A DNA stretch of 64,000 nt, taken from NCBI RefSeq assembly GCF_002797555.1, contig NZ_PGFA01000001.1, positions 1,860,001 to 1,924,000 on the forward strand, read 5' to 3'. This document shows positions 8,986-17,548 of the stretch, piece after piece. Below the pieces are notes generated by a model. The model was not told the DNA's origin. It saw only the letters and a program-made list of their open reading frames with translations, and made no database searches. The position numbers and the translations under genes are program-made. Numbering within the stretch: the stretch's first letter is position 1; every line of letters starts with the position of its first letter. This stretch comes from Hymenobacter chitinivorans DSM 11115 (GTDB taxonomy: Bacteria; Bacteroidota; Bacteroidia; Cytophagales; Hymenobacteraceae).

Positions 8986-9630
8986 ATGAAAAAAGTACTC
9001 GCCCTGCTCACCCTTTCGGTTACGATGGCCCACGCGGCCTCGGCGCAGCAGGACCCCAAAGCCGGCAAGATTCTGGACCAGATGAGTGCCAAGTACCAGG
9101 CTATGAAGGCTTTCAAGGCCAACTTTACCCAGACCCTGGAAAACGACGCGGCCAAAGTGAAGGAAAACCTGACCGGCGACATCACCGTCAGCGGCCAGAA
9201 GTTCCGCATCAAGCTCAACGGCCAGGAAATCATCAACAATGGCCAGACCATGTGGACCTACATGAAGGCCGAAAATGAGGTGAACATCTCTGACTTCGAC
9301 CCCGACGAGCAGGAAGTCTCGCCGACCCAGATTTTCACTCTCTACAAAAAGGGCTACAAGTACACCTACGTCCAGGAAACCAAGGAAGCCGGGGAGGCCT
9401 GCGACGTTATTGAACTCTCGCCCGAAAACAAGGACAACCCCGTCTTTAAGGTGCGCCTGACGGTGAGCAAAGTAGATAAGTCGGTGAAAAGCTGGAAGAT
9501 GTTCAAAAAGAACGGCAACCGCTACACCTACACCATCCGCAAGTTCCAGCCCAACCCGCCGATTGACGCGACGACCTTTAACTTCGACAAAACCAAGTAC
9601 AAGGGCGTGAAGGTCATCGACCTGCGCTAA
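8986..9630 (+). CDS. LolA-like outer-membrane lipoprotein carrier
   Basis: This 214-aa protein has a cleavable signal peptide (M-K-K-V-L-A-L-L-T-L..., cut after A-S-A near residue 20). The mature part matches the LolA/DUF4292 beta-sheet fold: K-I-L-D-Q-M-S-A-K-Y, F-K-A-N-F-T-Q-T-L, and G-Q-K-F-R-I-K-L-N-G-Q-E-I-I-N-N-G-Q-T. LolA shuttles lipoproteins across the periplasm from LolCDE to the outer membrane. It is transcribed after ftsK, an order common in Bacteroidetes. The start is the only ATG giving a good signal peptide. Confidence 0.85.
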   Translation: MKKVLALLTLSVTMAHAASAQQDPKAGKILDQMSAKYQAMKAFKANFTQTLENDAAKVKENLTGDITVSGQKFRIKLNGQEIINNGQTMWTYMKAENEVNISDFDPDEQEVSPTQIFTLYKKGYKYTYVQETKEAGEACDVIELSPENKDNPVFKVRLTVSKVDKSVKSWKMFKKNGNRYTYTIRKFQPNPPIDATTFNFDKTKYKGVKVIDLR

Positions 9631-9653
9631 GCCCCAGAGCTTCTGCCGAAACG

Positions 9654-9690
9654 ACCGGCCCGCTTCTGCTACGTGCAGGGGCGGGCCGGT
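9654..9690 (+). terminator. Rho-independent terminator after the lolA-like gene
   Basis: ACCGGCCCGC (9654-9663) pairs perfectly with GCGGGCCGGT (9681-9690), followed by TTGGTTTT. It lies 23 bp after the stop codon. Confidence 0.75.
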
Positions 9691-9809
9691 TTGGTTTTGG
9701 GGCTTCGGGTGGAAGTTGAAATATCAGGCGAGCAGTAGGCAGTACGCCTCCGAATCAGTACTTTACCCAACTGCATTTAGCAGGGCTACTTCTATTTGGG
9801 TCTATTCTT

Positions 9810-11111
9810 ATGAAAGAAGATTTTCTCCACTACGTCTGGCAGCACCAGTATTTCGACAAAACTGACCTCCAAACCCAGCAGGGGGAAGCTATTACGGTGC
9901 TCCGGCCCGGCTACCGCAACGCCGACGCCGGCCCCGACTTTCTCAACGCCCGCCTGCAAATAGGAGAGGTGGAGTGGAACGGGGCCGTGGAAATTCACCT
10001 GCGGGCCTCCGACTGGCTCCGCCACCAGCACCAAGCCGACCCTAAGTACGACCAGGTCATTCTGCACGTCGTGTATACCGCCGACCAGGACATTGCCCGC
10101 ACCAATGGCTCGTTGATTCCGGCTCTGGCCCTGGGCCCGCGCATTGCCCTGAGTTTGATGCATACTTACCTGAACTTGGTAGAAGGAGGGAATCCGGCCG
10201 CGTTGCCCTGCGCCGGGCTGTTGCCCCGGGTGCCCATGATTACCCGCACCATGATGGTGGAACGGGCCCTGCTGGAGCGCGTCGAGCAGAAAGCTGATGT
10301 CGTGGCCGCCCTGCACGAGCAGCTGGGCCAGGACTGGGAAGCTACGGCCTACCACGCTCTGGCGGCGGGCTTTGGCTTCAAGAAAAATACGGAACCCCTG
10401 GCCCGCCTGGCTAAGGCTTTGCCGCTGGCCGTGGTGCGCCGCCACCGCCACGAGGAGCGGCAGCTCGAAGCTCTGGTGTTTGGGCAGGCCGGCTTTCTGG
10501 CCGATGCGGCCCTACTGGCCGAGGACGAATATCTGCGCACATTGGCCCAGGAATACGAGTTTCTGCGCCATAAGTACCAGCTAAGCGCGGCGGCCCTGCC
10601 GGCCCACGCGTGGAATTTTCTGCGGCTGCGGCCCGCCAACTTTCCCACCGTGCGCCTGGCGCAGCTGGTGGCCGTGCTGCACGCCCGGCCCGTGTTGTTC
10701 AGCGCCCTGCTCACCGCCACCGACCTCCACACGCTGGAACAATTCTTCACGGCGCCGGTGCCGGCCTATTGGCGGCAGCACTACCGGCCCGGCAAGCCCG
10801 GCAAGGTGCCCGCACTTGGCCGCAGTAGCCTACATTTGCTTGTTGCCAACGTGGTGGTGCCCCTACGGGTGGCCTACGCCCGCTACGTGGGGCAGCCCGA
10901 GCTTATTGAATCTGCCGTGGCCTTACTCGAACACCTGCCTGCCGAACACAACCACCTGACCGAGCCCTACGAGCTGCTGGGCTTCGTGCACCGCTCGGCC
11001 GCCGACTCCCAGGGCCTGCTGGCCCTGCACCGGGCGTATTGTGAGCCCCGGCAGTGTTTGCGCTGCTCCATCGGCAGCCAGATTCTGCAGCAAAACCTGG
11101 TGCTGGGGTGA
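9810..11111 (+). CDS. DUF2851 family protein
   Basis: The 433-aa soluble protein starts with MKEDFLHYVWQHQYFD and contains R-P-G-Y-R-N-A-D-A-G-P-D-F-L-N-A-R and N-G-A-V-E-I-H-L-R-A-S-D-W, the signature of DUF2851, restricted mainly to Bacteroidota. The N-terminal D/E/H-rich block recalls a nuclease-like core, but this is inference. The C-terminus carries C-E-P-R-Q-C-L-R-C, possibly metal-binding. The stop overlaps the GTG start of the next gene by four bases (GTGA), suggesting translational coupling. Function unknown. Confidence 0.85.
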   Translation: MKEDFLHYVWQHQYFDKTDLQTQQGEAITVLRPGYRNADAGPDFLNARLQIGEVEWNGAVEIHLRASDWLRHQHQADPKYDQVILHVVYTADQDIARTNGSLIPALALGPRIALSLMHTYLNLVEGGNPAALPCAGLLPRVPMITRTMMVERALLERVEQKADVVAALHEQLGQDWEATAYHALAAGFGFKKNTEPLARLAKALPLAVVRRHRHEERQLEALVFGQAGFLADAALLAEDEYLRTLAQEYEFLRHKYQLSAAALPAHAWNFLRLRPANFPTVRLAQLVAVLHARPVLFSALLTATDLHTLEQFFTAPVPAYWRQHYRPGKPGKVPALGRSSLHLLVANVVVPLRVAYARYVGQPELIESAVALLEHLPAEHNHLTEPYELLGFVHRSAADSQGLLALHRAYCEPRQCLRCSIGSQILQQNLVLG

Positions 11112-12373
11112 GCATACTGGTAGCCGTTCTTCTGAATTGTGGGCTGCTGGCCCTAATCGGGCCCTGGCTGAGCCGGCAGTACCGGCACCCGGTGCTGGGC
11201 CGCCTGCTGCTGCCGCTGCTGGGCCTGAAAGTAGTGGCTTGCCTGATTGCCTGCTGGCTGCTCAGCGACGACGCCGACTACTTCCAGCGCTGGTCCCTGA
11301 GCCTGACTACCCAGCTCTGGGAGGCGCCCGGGGCCTGGCTCCGCACTCTGTTCGGCGACGCCTTCGAGTACCGCGGCCAGCGCCTGGTGTTTCACGGCTA
11401 TTCCAACACGTTCTTCATTATCAAGCTGCTCTCGGTGCTGAACATGGCCACGCTGGGCAGCCTGTGGGCCAACGGCCTCTACCTGTCGCTGTTCGGCTTT
11501 ATGGGCGGCTGGGAGCTGACCAAAACCCTAAACCGGCTGTTTCCGCTGGCGCCGGTTGGGGCGCCGGTGGTGGCCTTTCTGCTCTGGCCCACGGTGGTGT
11601 ACTGGACGGCCGGCCTGACCAAGGAGTGCCTGCTGGTGGGTAGCGGCACCTGGCTGCTGGCCCTGGTGCTGGGCTGGCTTTATAACGCCGAAAAGCCGCG
11701 CCCAGGCCAGGTGCTGGGCGCCGTGCTGCTGGCCGTGCTGCACTTCAAGATGCGGTATTTCTTTGCCGTGCTGCTGTTTGCGGCCCTTTCGGGGCTGGCC
11801 GTCGTGCGGGTAGCCCAGCACTTGAGCGGCACCCGTCGCCGCTGGGTGGCCGTGCTGCTGTTTGCCGCGGTGCTGGTTCTGGGCGGCTGGGCCGGGAGCG
11901 AAGTCAGCCCGGTTTTTCGCCTGAATAAGTTTACCAGCCAGTTGATCCGGACCTACTCCGACCTGCGGGAAGGCTCCGGGCGCCGACCCCACATCGAGTA
12001 CGACGACCTGGCGCCCACCGTGCCCAGCCTGCTGCGCAATGCCCCTAAGGCCGTGGTCAGCGCGGTGGTGCGGCCCTGGCCCTGGGAAGATTCGACCCCG
12101 CTGTACGTGGCCGCCGGCCTGGAAAACGTACTGCTGATATTCGTACTGCTGGTGGCCGGGGTGGCAACTCTTCGAGGAAAGTGGGGACAACTGCCGTTTG
12201 CGTTGATACTAGCCCTGGGCTTTTACTGTCTGGTGCTGGCCGCCCTGCTGGGCCTGAGCACGCCCAACCTGGGCACGCTCAACCGCTACCGGGCCGTAAT
12301 GCTGCCCTATCTTATATTGCTGGCCCTGCAAAACGAGTACGCGGCCCGCTGGCTGCGCCGTATCGGGCTCTAA
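11108..12373 (+). CDS. Polytopic membrane protein, unknown function
   Basis: This 421-aa protein is almost entirely hydrophobic, with about ten TM segments from residue 2 onward. I use the GTG at 11108, which overlaps the upstream TGA as GTGA; the frame also has an upstream start inside the DUF2851 gene that would add 18 non-hydrophobic residues. A conserved-looking W-P-T-V-V-Y-W-T-A-G-L-T-K-E loop (around 170-190) and a short soluble loop with D-D-L-A-P-T-V-P before the last TMs recall glycan-related membrane proteins, but I cannot assign it. Confidence 0.7.
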   Translation: MSILVAVLLNCGLLALIGPWLSRQYRHPVLGRLLLPLLGLKVVACLIACWLLSDDADYFQRWSLSLTTQLWEAPGAWLRTLFGDAFEYRGQRLVFHGYSNTFFIIKLLSVLNMATLGSLWANGLYLSLFGFMGGWELTKTLNRLFPLAPVGAPVVAFLLWPTVVYWTAGLTKECLLVGSGTWLLALVLGWLYNAEKPRPGQVLGAVLLAVLHFKMRYFFAVLLFAALSGLAVVRVAQHLSGTRRRWVAVLLFAAVLVLGGWAGSEVSPVFRLNKFTSQLIRTYSDLREGSGRRPHIEYDDLAPTVPSLLRNAPKAVVSAVVRPWPWEDSTPLYVAAGLENVLLIFVLLVAGVATLRGKWGQLPFALILALGFYCLVLAALLGLSTPNLGTLNRYRAVMLPYLILLALQNEYAARWLRRIGL

Positions 12374-12405
12374 TTTCGGCGTAGCCGCACCGGTTTACCT
12401 TCCCG

Positions 12406-12437
12406 TTTGTTGTAGCCCCACCCGCGTTGTATCTTTG
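12406..12437 (+). promoter_or_regulatory. Complete Bacteroidota promoter (-33 TTTG, -7 TATCTTTG)
   Basis: TTTG at 12406-12409 and TATCTTTG at 12430-12437 are separated by exactly 20 bp, an ideal match to TTTG-N19/20-TAnnTTTG. The acetyltransferase ATG is 47 bp downstream. This is the best promoter in the window. Confidence 0.8.
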
Positions 12438-12484
12438 CGGTTTGGTTTAAAAGCACCGCCGCCCGCCGGCTTTCAATTGTTTGC

Positions 12485-13117
12485 ATGGAAAATCCTGTCA
12501 TTATTCTGGGGGCGCAAAGCCTCGGCACCACGGCCCTCGATGCCTTTACCAGCAATGATGTAGTGGTCTATTGCCTGCTCGATGATGATGCCAAGCTGCA
12601 GAACGCCGAGTTCAATAACGTGCCCGTGATGGGCAACACCGACGATAAGGAACTGCTCAAGTTGCTGGGCAAGAAGTGCGAAGTATTCGTGGCCACGGAA
12701 GATACCGCCAGCCGCCGCAGCCTGACCAACATGCTGCGCGACGAGTACGAGGTAGTGCCCGTCAATGCCATTCATGCCCGGGCCAGCGTGGCCGAGCATG
12801 CCTGGCTGGGCCACGGCAACCTGATCAGCGCCGGAGCCGTGGTAGCCAGCAACGCCAAGCTGGGCAACGGCTGCCTAGTGGGGCCCAACGCCGTGGTAGA
12901 AGTGGGCACCGAGCTGGCCGACTACGTGCAGGTGGGCGCCGGGGCTATTCTCAACTCCGGGGTGAAAGTCGACGAGCAGGCCTTTATCGGCTCGGGTGCC
13001 ATCATCGTGGCCGGCGTCAAGATTGGGGCCAAGGCCCGCATCGGGGCCGGCTCGGTAGTCGTGGCCGACGTGCCCGCCAACCAGACCGTTTTCGGCAACC
13101 CCGCGCAGAAAGTGTGA
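12485..13117 (+). CDS. NeuD/PglD-like hexapeptide acetyltransferase
   Basis: The 210-aa protein has an N-terminal Rossmann-like sugar-nucleotide binding domain (about 1-75, I-I-L-G-A-Q-S-L-G) and a C-terminal left-handed beta-helix of hexapeptide repeats (about 90-205, e.g. G-N-L-I-S-A-G-A-V-V-A, A-R-I-G-A-G-S-V-V). This matches the NeuD/PglD family of acetyl-CoA-dependent sugar O- or N-acetyltransferases. It has its own strong promoter and no adjacent polysaccharide cluster, so the substrate is unknown. Confidence 0.75.
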   Translation: MENPVIILGAQSLGTTALDAFTSNDVVVYCLLDDDAKLQNAEFNNVPVMGNTDDKELLKLLGKKCEVFVATEDTASRRSLTNMLRDEYEVVPVNAIHARASVAEHAWLGHGNLISAGAVVASNAKLGNGCLVGPNAVVEVGTELADYVQVGAGAILNSGVKVDEQAFIGSGAIIVAGVKIGAKARIGAGSVVVADVPANQTVFGNPAQKV

Positions 13118-13120
13118 TGT

Positions 13121-13208
13121 CAGAACCTAGAACTGAGAACTCAGAGTTGCCGGCAAGGCAGCCTTCGTTGATACGTCTCAGCTCTAACTTCTTAGTTCTC
13201 AGCTCTAC
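13121..13208. repeat. Inverted-repeat element with period-7 arms (unit AGAACTN)
   Basis: The left arm (13121-13149) reads as heptamers AGAACCT, AGAACTG, AGAACTC, AGAGTTG. The right arm (13175-13208), reverse-complemented, reads AGAGCTG, AGAACTA, AGAAGTT, AGAGCTG. The core is 25 bp. It fills the whole spacer: it begins 3 bp after one stop codon and ends 3 bp before the trhO ATG. It uses the same unit as the copy inside valS. Confidence 0.8.
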
Positions 13209-13211
13209 AAT

Positions 13212-14165
13212 ATGGATTTCCGCGTTTTACTCTACTACTGCTACACGCCCATCGAGGATCCGGTGGCGTTTCGCGACGAGCATCACCGCCTCTGCCTGCG
13301 CCTCAACCTGCTGGGCCGCATCATCGTAGCCCACGAAGGGCTGAATGGTACCGTATCGGGCCTGGTGGCTGACTGCGAGGAATACATGCGCCTGGTCAAG
13401 GCCGACCCGCGGTTTGCGGCCCTGGAGTTTAAAGTGGATGAGGCCCCGGAGCATACGTTTCAGAAGCTGCACGTGCGCGTGAAGCCCGAAATCGTGCACA
13501 GCAGCCTGCACCACGTGCGGCCCCACGAAAAAACCGGCCAGCACCTCTCGCCCCAGGAATTCAAAGCCCTCAAGGACCGCGACGACGTGGTAGTGGTCGA
13601 CGTGCGCTCCGACTACGAGTACAACGTGGGCCGCTTCAAGAATGCCGTGACCCTGGACATGGAAAACTTCCGCGACTTCCCCGAGCGGGTCGAGAAGCTC
13701 AAGGAGTTTAAGGACAAGAAAATCCTGACCTATTGCACCGGTGGCGTGAAGTGCGAAAAAGCCAGTGCTTACCTGCTGGAACAGGGATTCGAAAACGTGT
13801 ACCAGCTCCACGGCGGCATCATCAAGTACGGCATCGAAACCGGCGGGGAGGACTTCGACGGCAAGTGCTACGTGTTCGACAACCGCGTGACAGTTGACGT
13901 GAACCGCGTCAACCCGACCGTCATTGCCCAGTGTCACCACTGCAACACGCCTTCCGACCGGATGATCAACTGTGCCAACCCGCACTGCAACGCCCACGTG
14001 GCCCTCTGCGAAGCCTGCGGCCAGCAGCTCGACGGCGCCTGCTCCCCGGTTTGCCAAGAGCACCCCGAGAAGCGCCCCTACGACGGCACGGGCACGTATC
14101 CCAAGCTCAGCAACCACTATAATCCCGAACAGGGCCTGCTTTCCTACCGGCCGCCGGGGGCGTAG
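13212..14165 (+). CDS. trhO: tRNA uridine(34) hydroxylase TrhO (rhodanese)
   Basis: The 317-aa protein matches TrhO/YceA, which makes 5-hydroxyuridine at tRNA position 34 using oxygen. An acylphosphatase-like N-domain (1-100) precedes a rhodanese domain (about 110-215) with the active-site loop Y-C-T-G-G-V-K-C, the catalytic cysteine near C175. The C-terminus has a Cys/His-rich tail (C-x2-C, C-x4-C, C-x2-C-x6-C) seen in long TrhO forms. The start ATG follows directly on the repeat arm, so its leader must come from the repeat. Confidence 0.9.
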   Translation: MDFRVLLYYCYTPIEDPVAFRDEHHRLCLRLNLLGRIIVAHEGLNGTVSGLVADCEEYMRLVKADPRFAALEFKVDEAPEHTFQKLHVRVKPEIVHSSLHHVRPHEKTGQHLSPQEFKALKDRDDVVVVDVRSDYEYNVGRFKNAVTLDMENFRDFPERVEKLKEFKDKKILTYCTGGVKCEKASAYLLEQGFENVYQLHGGIIKYGIETGGEDFDGKCYVFDNRVTVDVNRVNPTVIAQCHHCNTPSDRMINCANPHCNAHVALCEACGQQLDGACSPVCQEHPEKRPYDGTGTYPKLSNHYNPEQGLLSYRPPGA

Positions 14166-14203
14166 TTTATCCGAATTTCATGCCGTAAGGCAAGCCACTG
14201 AAA

Positions 14204-14228
14204 AAGCCGGAAACACCAATTCCGGCTT
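14204..14228 (+). terminator. Terminator hairpin after trhO
   Basis: AAGCCGGA (14204-14211) pairs with TCCGGCTT (14221-14228), flanked by an A run upstream and CTTTCGTT downstream. Confidence 0.65.
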
Positions 14229-14314
14229 CTTTCGTTAAATACCTCAGCCGTTGCTGCGGCCCACAGCACTAGTACCATTCAACGTTTACCATTTCACTCT
14301 CAACCTTTCCCACC

Positions 14315-15187
14315 ATGCCCATTCCCGAATCGGAGCTGATCATCAACCGCGACGGCAGCGTGTACCACCTGAACCTGCTGCCCGACCATATTTCCGAAAC
14401 GATTATCACCGTCGGCGACCCGGAGCGCGTGCCGTTGGTCAGCCAGCACTTCGATTCCATCGAAACCCAGATTCACAAGCGGGAATTCGTAACCCACGTG
14501 GGCTACTACAAGGGCAAGCGCCTCACGGTTATTTCAACCGGCATGGGCACCGACAACATCGACATTCTCATTAATGAGCTCGACGCGCTGGTCAACATCG
14601 ACTTCGTAACCCGGGAGCCCCGGCCGCTGGAGGAGCGCATTTCCCTGCGCATCGTGCGCGTGGGCACCAGCGGCGCCCTGCAGGCCGATATTCCGATTGG
14701 CTCCCACCTGGTGACCGAGCACGCCGTGGGCCTCGATTCGCTCATGCAGTTCTACCCGCTGGTCGAAACCGGCCTGGAGGTAGAAGTAGCCACCGGCATT
14801 CAGCAAAGCCTGGATCTGGCCTACCGCCCGTACTGCGTGCGCGGCTCCGACTTGCTGCGCGAGCAGCTGGGCGCCGGCATGGTGGTGGGCAACACGCTCA
14901 CCTGCCCCGGCTTCTACGGCCCCCAGGGCCGGGTGCTGCGCCTCGACCTGCGTCAGCCCGACCTGATCAGCCGCTTCCAGAGCTTCCGTCACCAGAGCGC
15001 CGAGGGCGAATTCCGCCTGACCAACTTCGAGATGGAAACCGCTGGCTACTACGCCCTGGGCCGCATGCTGGGCCACGAAGTAGTGTCGCTGAACGCCATT
15101 GTGGCCAACCGTGCCACCGGCGAGTTTGCCACCAACGCCGAAGCTACCGTCAACGACCTGATCCAGAAAACGCTCGACCGGGTGTAA
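14315..15187 (+). CDS. Nucleoside phosphorylase (PNP/UDP family)
   Basis: This 290-aa cytosolic protein belongs to the PNP_UDP_1 family. The phosphate-binding segment V-G-D-P-E-R-V (about 31-37), S-T-G-M-G-T-D-N (about 75-82) and F-E-M-E-T-A-G-Y-Y (about 232-240) match uridine phosphorylase-like enzymes that cleave nucleosides with phosphate. Substrate choice (uridine, purine or other) cannot be read from sequence. It has strong terminators on both sides and is monocistronic. Confidence 0.85.
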   Translation: MPIPESELIINRDGSVYHLNLLPDHISETIITVGDPERVPLVSQHFDSIETQIHKREFVTHVGYYKGKRLTVISTGMGTDNIDILINELDALVNIDFVTREPRPLEERISLRIVRVGTSGALQADIPIGSHLVTEHAVGLDSLMQFYPLVETGLEVEVATGIQQSLDLAYRPYCVRGSDLLREQLGAGMVVGNTLTCPGFYGPQGRVLRLDLRQPDLISRFQSFRHQSAEGEFRLTNFEMETAGYYALGRMLGHEVVSLNAIVANRATGEFATNAEATVNDLIQKTLDRV

Positions 15188-15245
15188 GGATTCGGCTAGC
15201 AGAATAATTCAACTTGCGCGGTGCGTAGTTGAGCTGTTGCTACCC

Positions 15246-15285
15246 AAAACAAAGCCCCGGCCTGCTTAGGTCGGGGCTTTGTTTT
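15246..15285. terminator. Bidirectional rho-independent terminator
   Basis: AAAACAAAGCCCCG (15246-15259) pairs perfectly with CGGGGCTTTGTTTT (15272-15285): a 14-bp stem with a 12-nt loop and A/U flanks on both sides, between the phosphorylase and the convergent 99-aa ORF. Confidence 0.85.
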
Positions 15286-15346
15286 GTGCTATTGGCGAAA
15301 TCTGTTGCAGCAGTGAATATTCGCCGGCAGGGGTAGAGCGGCGAAA

Positions 15347-15646
15347 CTAGTAGAAGTCGAACCCGACGACGGCCCGCAGCGGTAGCGCCCCACCCGACTT
15401 CAGCGTCAGGTGCTCGGCGTCGCAGGCCCAGACGGTGGTATATACCCGCTTAGTGCGGCCGTCGGCGGTCTGGAAATAGATGTCAACCTTGCTGTGGTAG
15501 CCATTGCCGAGCGTCGTGGCTCGTTCGGCCTCGTAGCGCCGCCACTGCTGCTGGGCCGGCAGGGGCAGGACGTCGGTGGCCGAAAACCGGAAAGTGCTAA
15601 TGACTTCCTTGGCTACGATTTCTGGAGATTGTTCAAGCGTGTGCAT
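15347..15646 (-). CDS. Hypothetical protein, 99 aa
   Basis: A small soluble protein without signal peptide or recognised domain. It begins MHTLEQSPEIVAKEV and has a beta-strand-rich body (I-Y-F-Q-T-A-D-G-R-T-K-R-V-Y-T-T-V-W-A). It is supported by a clean ATG, codon use like its neighbours and a strong terminator downstream. TATTTTTC about 40 bp upstream is near a -7 box. I do not recognise the family. Confidence 0.6.
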   Translation of the reverse strand: MHTLEQSPEIVAKEVISTFRFSATDVLPLPAQQQWRRYEAERATTLGNGYHSKVDIYFQTADGRTKRVYTTVWACDAEHLTLKSGGALPLRAVVGFDFY

Positions 15647-15760
15647 ATAGGGCGTGTCGGTGAGAAGTGCCCTATTAACTTGGGGAATTGGTTCGAAAAA
15701 TACAATTAAAAGTCAGAGAAACTTGTGAAGTTATTTCTTTCGTGCTATCGGCCGAAAGTA

Positions 15761-16774
15761 TTAGCCTATTTCCGCCAGAAAAGCCATGGTGTCTACCCCG
15801 TCGGCGTAGTCCGTGACCTTGGGCGACTGGGCCTGCCCGAAGGCAAAGCTGCCGGCGTAGCGCGCCCCGTCCGAGACGATGCACTGAATCTGCTCGGCCG
15901 CGTCGGTGAGTTGGTCCACCAGGTCGACCTCGCTGCCGTAGGTGCCGTAGTGCAGCACCGAAATGGGCGACACGAGCGGGGCCGCCTCGTTGAGCAGCAG
16001 AAAGCCGTTGTCGTAGTGCGGCACGTTGTTGACCAGCAGAATGCTCTTATTATAGTCGTAGTTGTTCTGGTAGCGGTTGTGCTGCAGCACCGTTTCCCAG
16101 GGCTGCAGCGCGTCGAGCAGGGGCGTGAAGGAATAGTTTTCGGGCACGTAAAGCTTCGACACGTTGCGGCAGCCCAGGCCGTAGTACTGGAAAATGTCGC
16201 GGCCCAGGGCAGCCAGGGTGTCGGCGGTTTCCTCACCCGTCAGGATGGCCAGACTGGTGCGGTTGCGCCGGATTAGGTTAGGCTTCTTGCTGAAGTAGTA
16301 CTCGAAGTAGCGGGCCGTGTTGTTGGAGCCGGTGGCAATGAAGGCATCGGCCTCGTTGAGGCGTTCCACGAAGCTGATTCGGTCGGCAAAGCGGGGCTCC
16401 AGGGTCGTCAGTTCCTGGGCAATCCAGGTCATGAGCACCTTGTCGTCGGCGCTGGGCTTAGCCAGCAGATAATGGCCGCTGATGAGCACGCAGAGCAAGT
16501 CGTGGAAGCCGACCAGCGGAATGTTGCCGGCCATGACCACGCCCACGCGGCGGGCCTGTTCCGGCTCGGCCGGGTAGCGGGCGGCCCAGGTGCGCAGGGT
16601 GTCTTCACTGAGCAGCGCGGCCACGCCCCGCACGGCAGCCGTTACGTTGGGCTCGTCAAACCAGGTATTGCTGTTGCGGGCCCGGCGGGCTAGGTCGGCG
16701 AGTTCGTCGGGGGAAAGCTGCTGCAGGCGCTGGCCCAGGGCCACAAAGGCGGCAACACGGTCGGAATGATTCAT
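15761..16774 (-). CDS. LuxC-like acyl-CoA reductase
   Basis: The 337-aa protein resembles the acyl-CoA reductase (LuxC) branch of the aldehyde dehydrogenase superfamily, which reduces acyl-CoA to aldehyde with NADPH. Seen: V-M-A-G-N-I-P-L-V-G-F-H-D (80-92), A-T-G-S-N-N-T-A-R-Y-F-E (147-158), and Y-Y-G-L-G-C-R-N-V-S-K, with the likely catalytic cysteine C202. It is shorter than luminous-bacterial LuxC (about 480 aa). It is divergent from a ferredoxin gene, a pairing I recall from other Bacteroidota. No lux partners are nearby, so the physiological substrate is unknown. Confidence 0.8.
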   Translation of the reverse strand: MNHSDRVAAFVALGQRLQQLSPDELADLARRARNSNTWFDEPNVTAAVRGVAALLSEDTLRTWAARYPAEPEQARRVGVVMAGNIPLVGFHDLLCVLISGHYLLAKPSADDKVLMTWIAQELTTLEPRFADRISFVERLNEADAFIATGSNNTARYFEYYFSKKPNLIRRNRTSLAILTGEETADTLAALGRDIFQYYGLGCRNVSKLYVPENYSFTPLLDALQPWETVLQHNRYQNNYDYNKSILLVNNVPHYDNGFLLLNEAAPLVSPISVLHYGTYGSEVDLVDQLTDAAEQIQCIVSDGARYAGSFAFGQAQSPKVTDYADGVDTMAFLAEIG

Positions 16775-16876
16775 GGGGGAGGGGCAAAATGCGGGTAAAC
16801 GCTTAGCTTAGCCTGGGCAAAGCTGCGTTCCAAGGGTGGAACAACTAAAAAACTCGCAAGAGTACGGGTTAGTTTC

Positions 16877-16884
16877 TACTTTTG
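16877..16884 (+). promoter_or_regulatory. Bacteroidota -7 box upstream of the ferredoxin
   Basis: TACTTTTG matches TAnnTTTG and lies 86 bp before the ferredoxin ATG. The leader is long. No TTTG appears at the -33 distance. Confidence 0.55.
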
Positions 16885-16970
16885 CGTGCCTTTCCGGCTT
16901 ACTACTAACGCATTTTCTGCGTATAGGCTCGTAATAATTTAGCATCAACTCAACCCAGAGGACCCCGGCT

Positions 16971-17321
16971 ATGGCCATCATGATAACCGACGAGTGCATC
17001 AACTGTGGTGCCTGCGAACCAGAATGCCCCAACACGGCCATCTACGAGGGCGGCGCCCAGTGGCGGTGGGCCGACGGCACTACGCTGAAGGAAGTACAGG
17101 TCGACGGGGGCGCTACGGTTTCCGGGACGGCCCCCCAAACGCCCGTCTCGGATGAGTACTACTACATCGTCTCCGACAAGTGCACCGAGTGCGTGGGTTT
17201 CCACGAAGAGCCCCAGTGCGCTGCCGTTTGCCCCGTCGACTGCTGCGTGGACGACCCCGACTACCGCGAAAGCCAGGAAAAGCTGCTCACCAAGAAAGAG
17301 TGGCTGCACGCTGGCGCGTGA
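16971..17321 (+). CDS. 4Fe-4S dicluster ferredoxin
   Basis: This 116-aa ferredoxin carries two cluster motifs. [12 protein letters not shown] at the N-terminus is a canonical C-x2-C-x2-C-x3-C-P site. The second is [18 protein letters not shown], with an 8-residue insertion between the second and third cysteines, as in Alvin-type ferredoxins. It is a soluble one-electron carrier. It is divergent from the LuxC-like gene, which could imply shared regulation. The TGA stop is part of the repeat arm that follows. Confidence 0.9.
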   Translation: MAIMITDECINCGACEPECPNTAIYEGGAQWRWADGTTLKEVQVDGGATVSGTAPQTPVSDEYYYIVSDKCTECVGFHEEPQCAAVCPVDCCVDDPDYRESQEKLLTKKEWLHAGA

Positions 17322-17548
17322 GGTGAGATGGTGAAGTGGTGAAGTGGTGAGTTGTTGTGCTGGCAAACTAGTCAGGCCAGCCTTCCGCCTTACAATTTAC
17401 CGAGCTCCAGTAATCGAAAAGCCCTTTCTCGTACCAACGGGAAAGGGCTTTTTGGTAAAGCAGCGTTTCGTGGGGCCTGGCAGATGGGTGGCTTGTACCT
17501 AATGAAAACAGCACAAACTCACCACTTCACCATCTCACCTCGCCTCAC
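17315..17548. repeat. Inverted-repeat element with period-8 arms and an internal terminator
   Basis: The left arm (17315-17353) and right arm (17516-17548) are reverse-complementary runs of 8-mers such as AAGTGGTG and AGATGGTG. The stop codons of both convergent flanking genes (TGA at 17319-17321 and TGA read from 17547-17545) lie inside the arms, each as GTGAGG. The roughly 160-bp core holds the terminator at 17418-17451. Confidence 0.8.
17418..17451. terminator. Bidirectional terminator inside the repeat element
   Basis: AAAGCCCTTTC (17418-17428) pairs with GAAAGGGCTTT (17441-17451), an 11-bp stem with a 12-nt loop and a T run downstream. It serves the two convergent genes. Confidence 0.8.
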
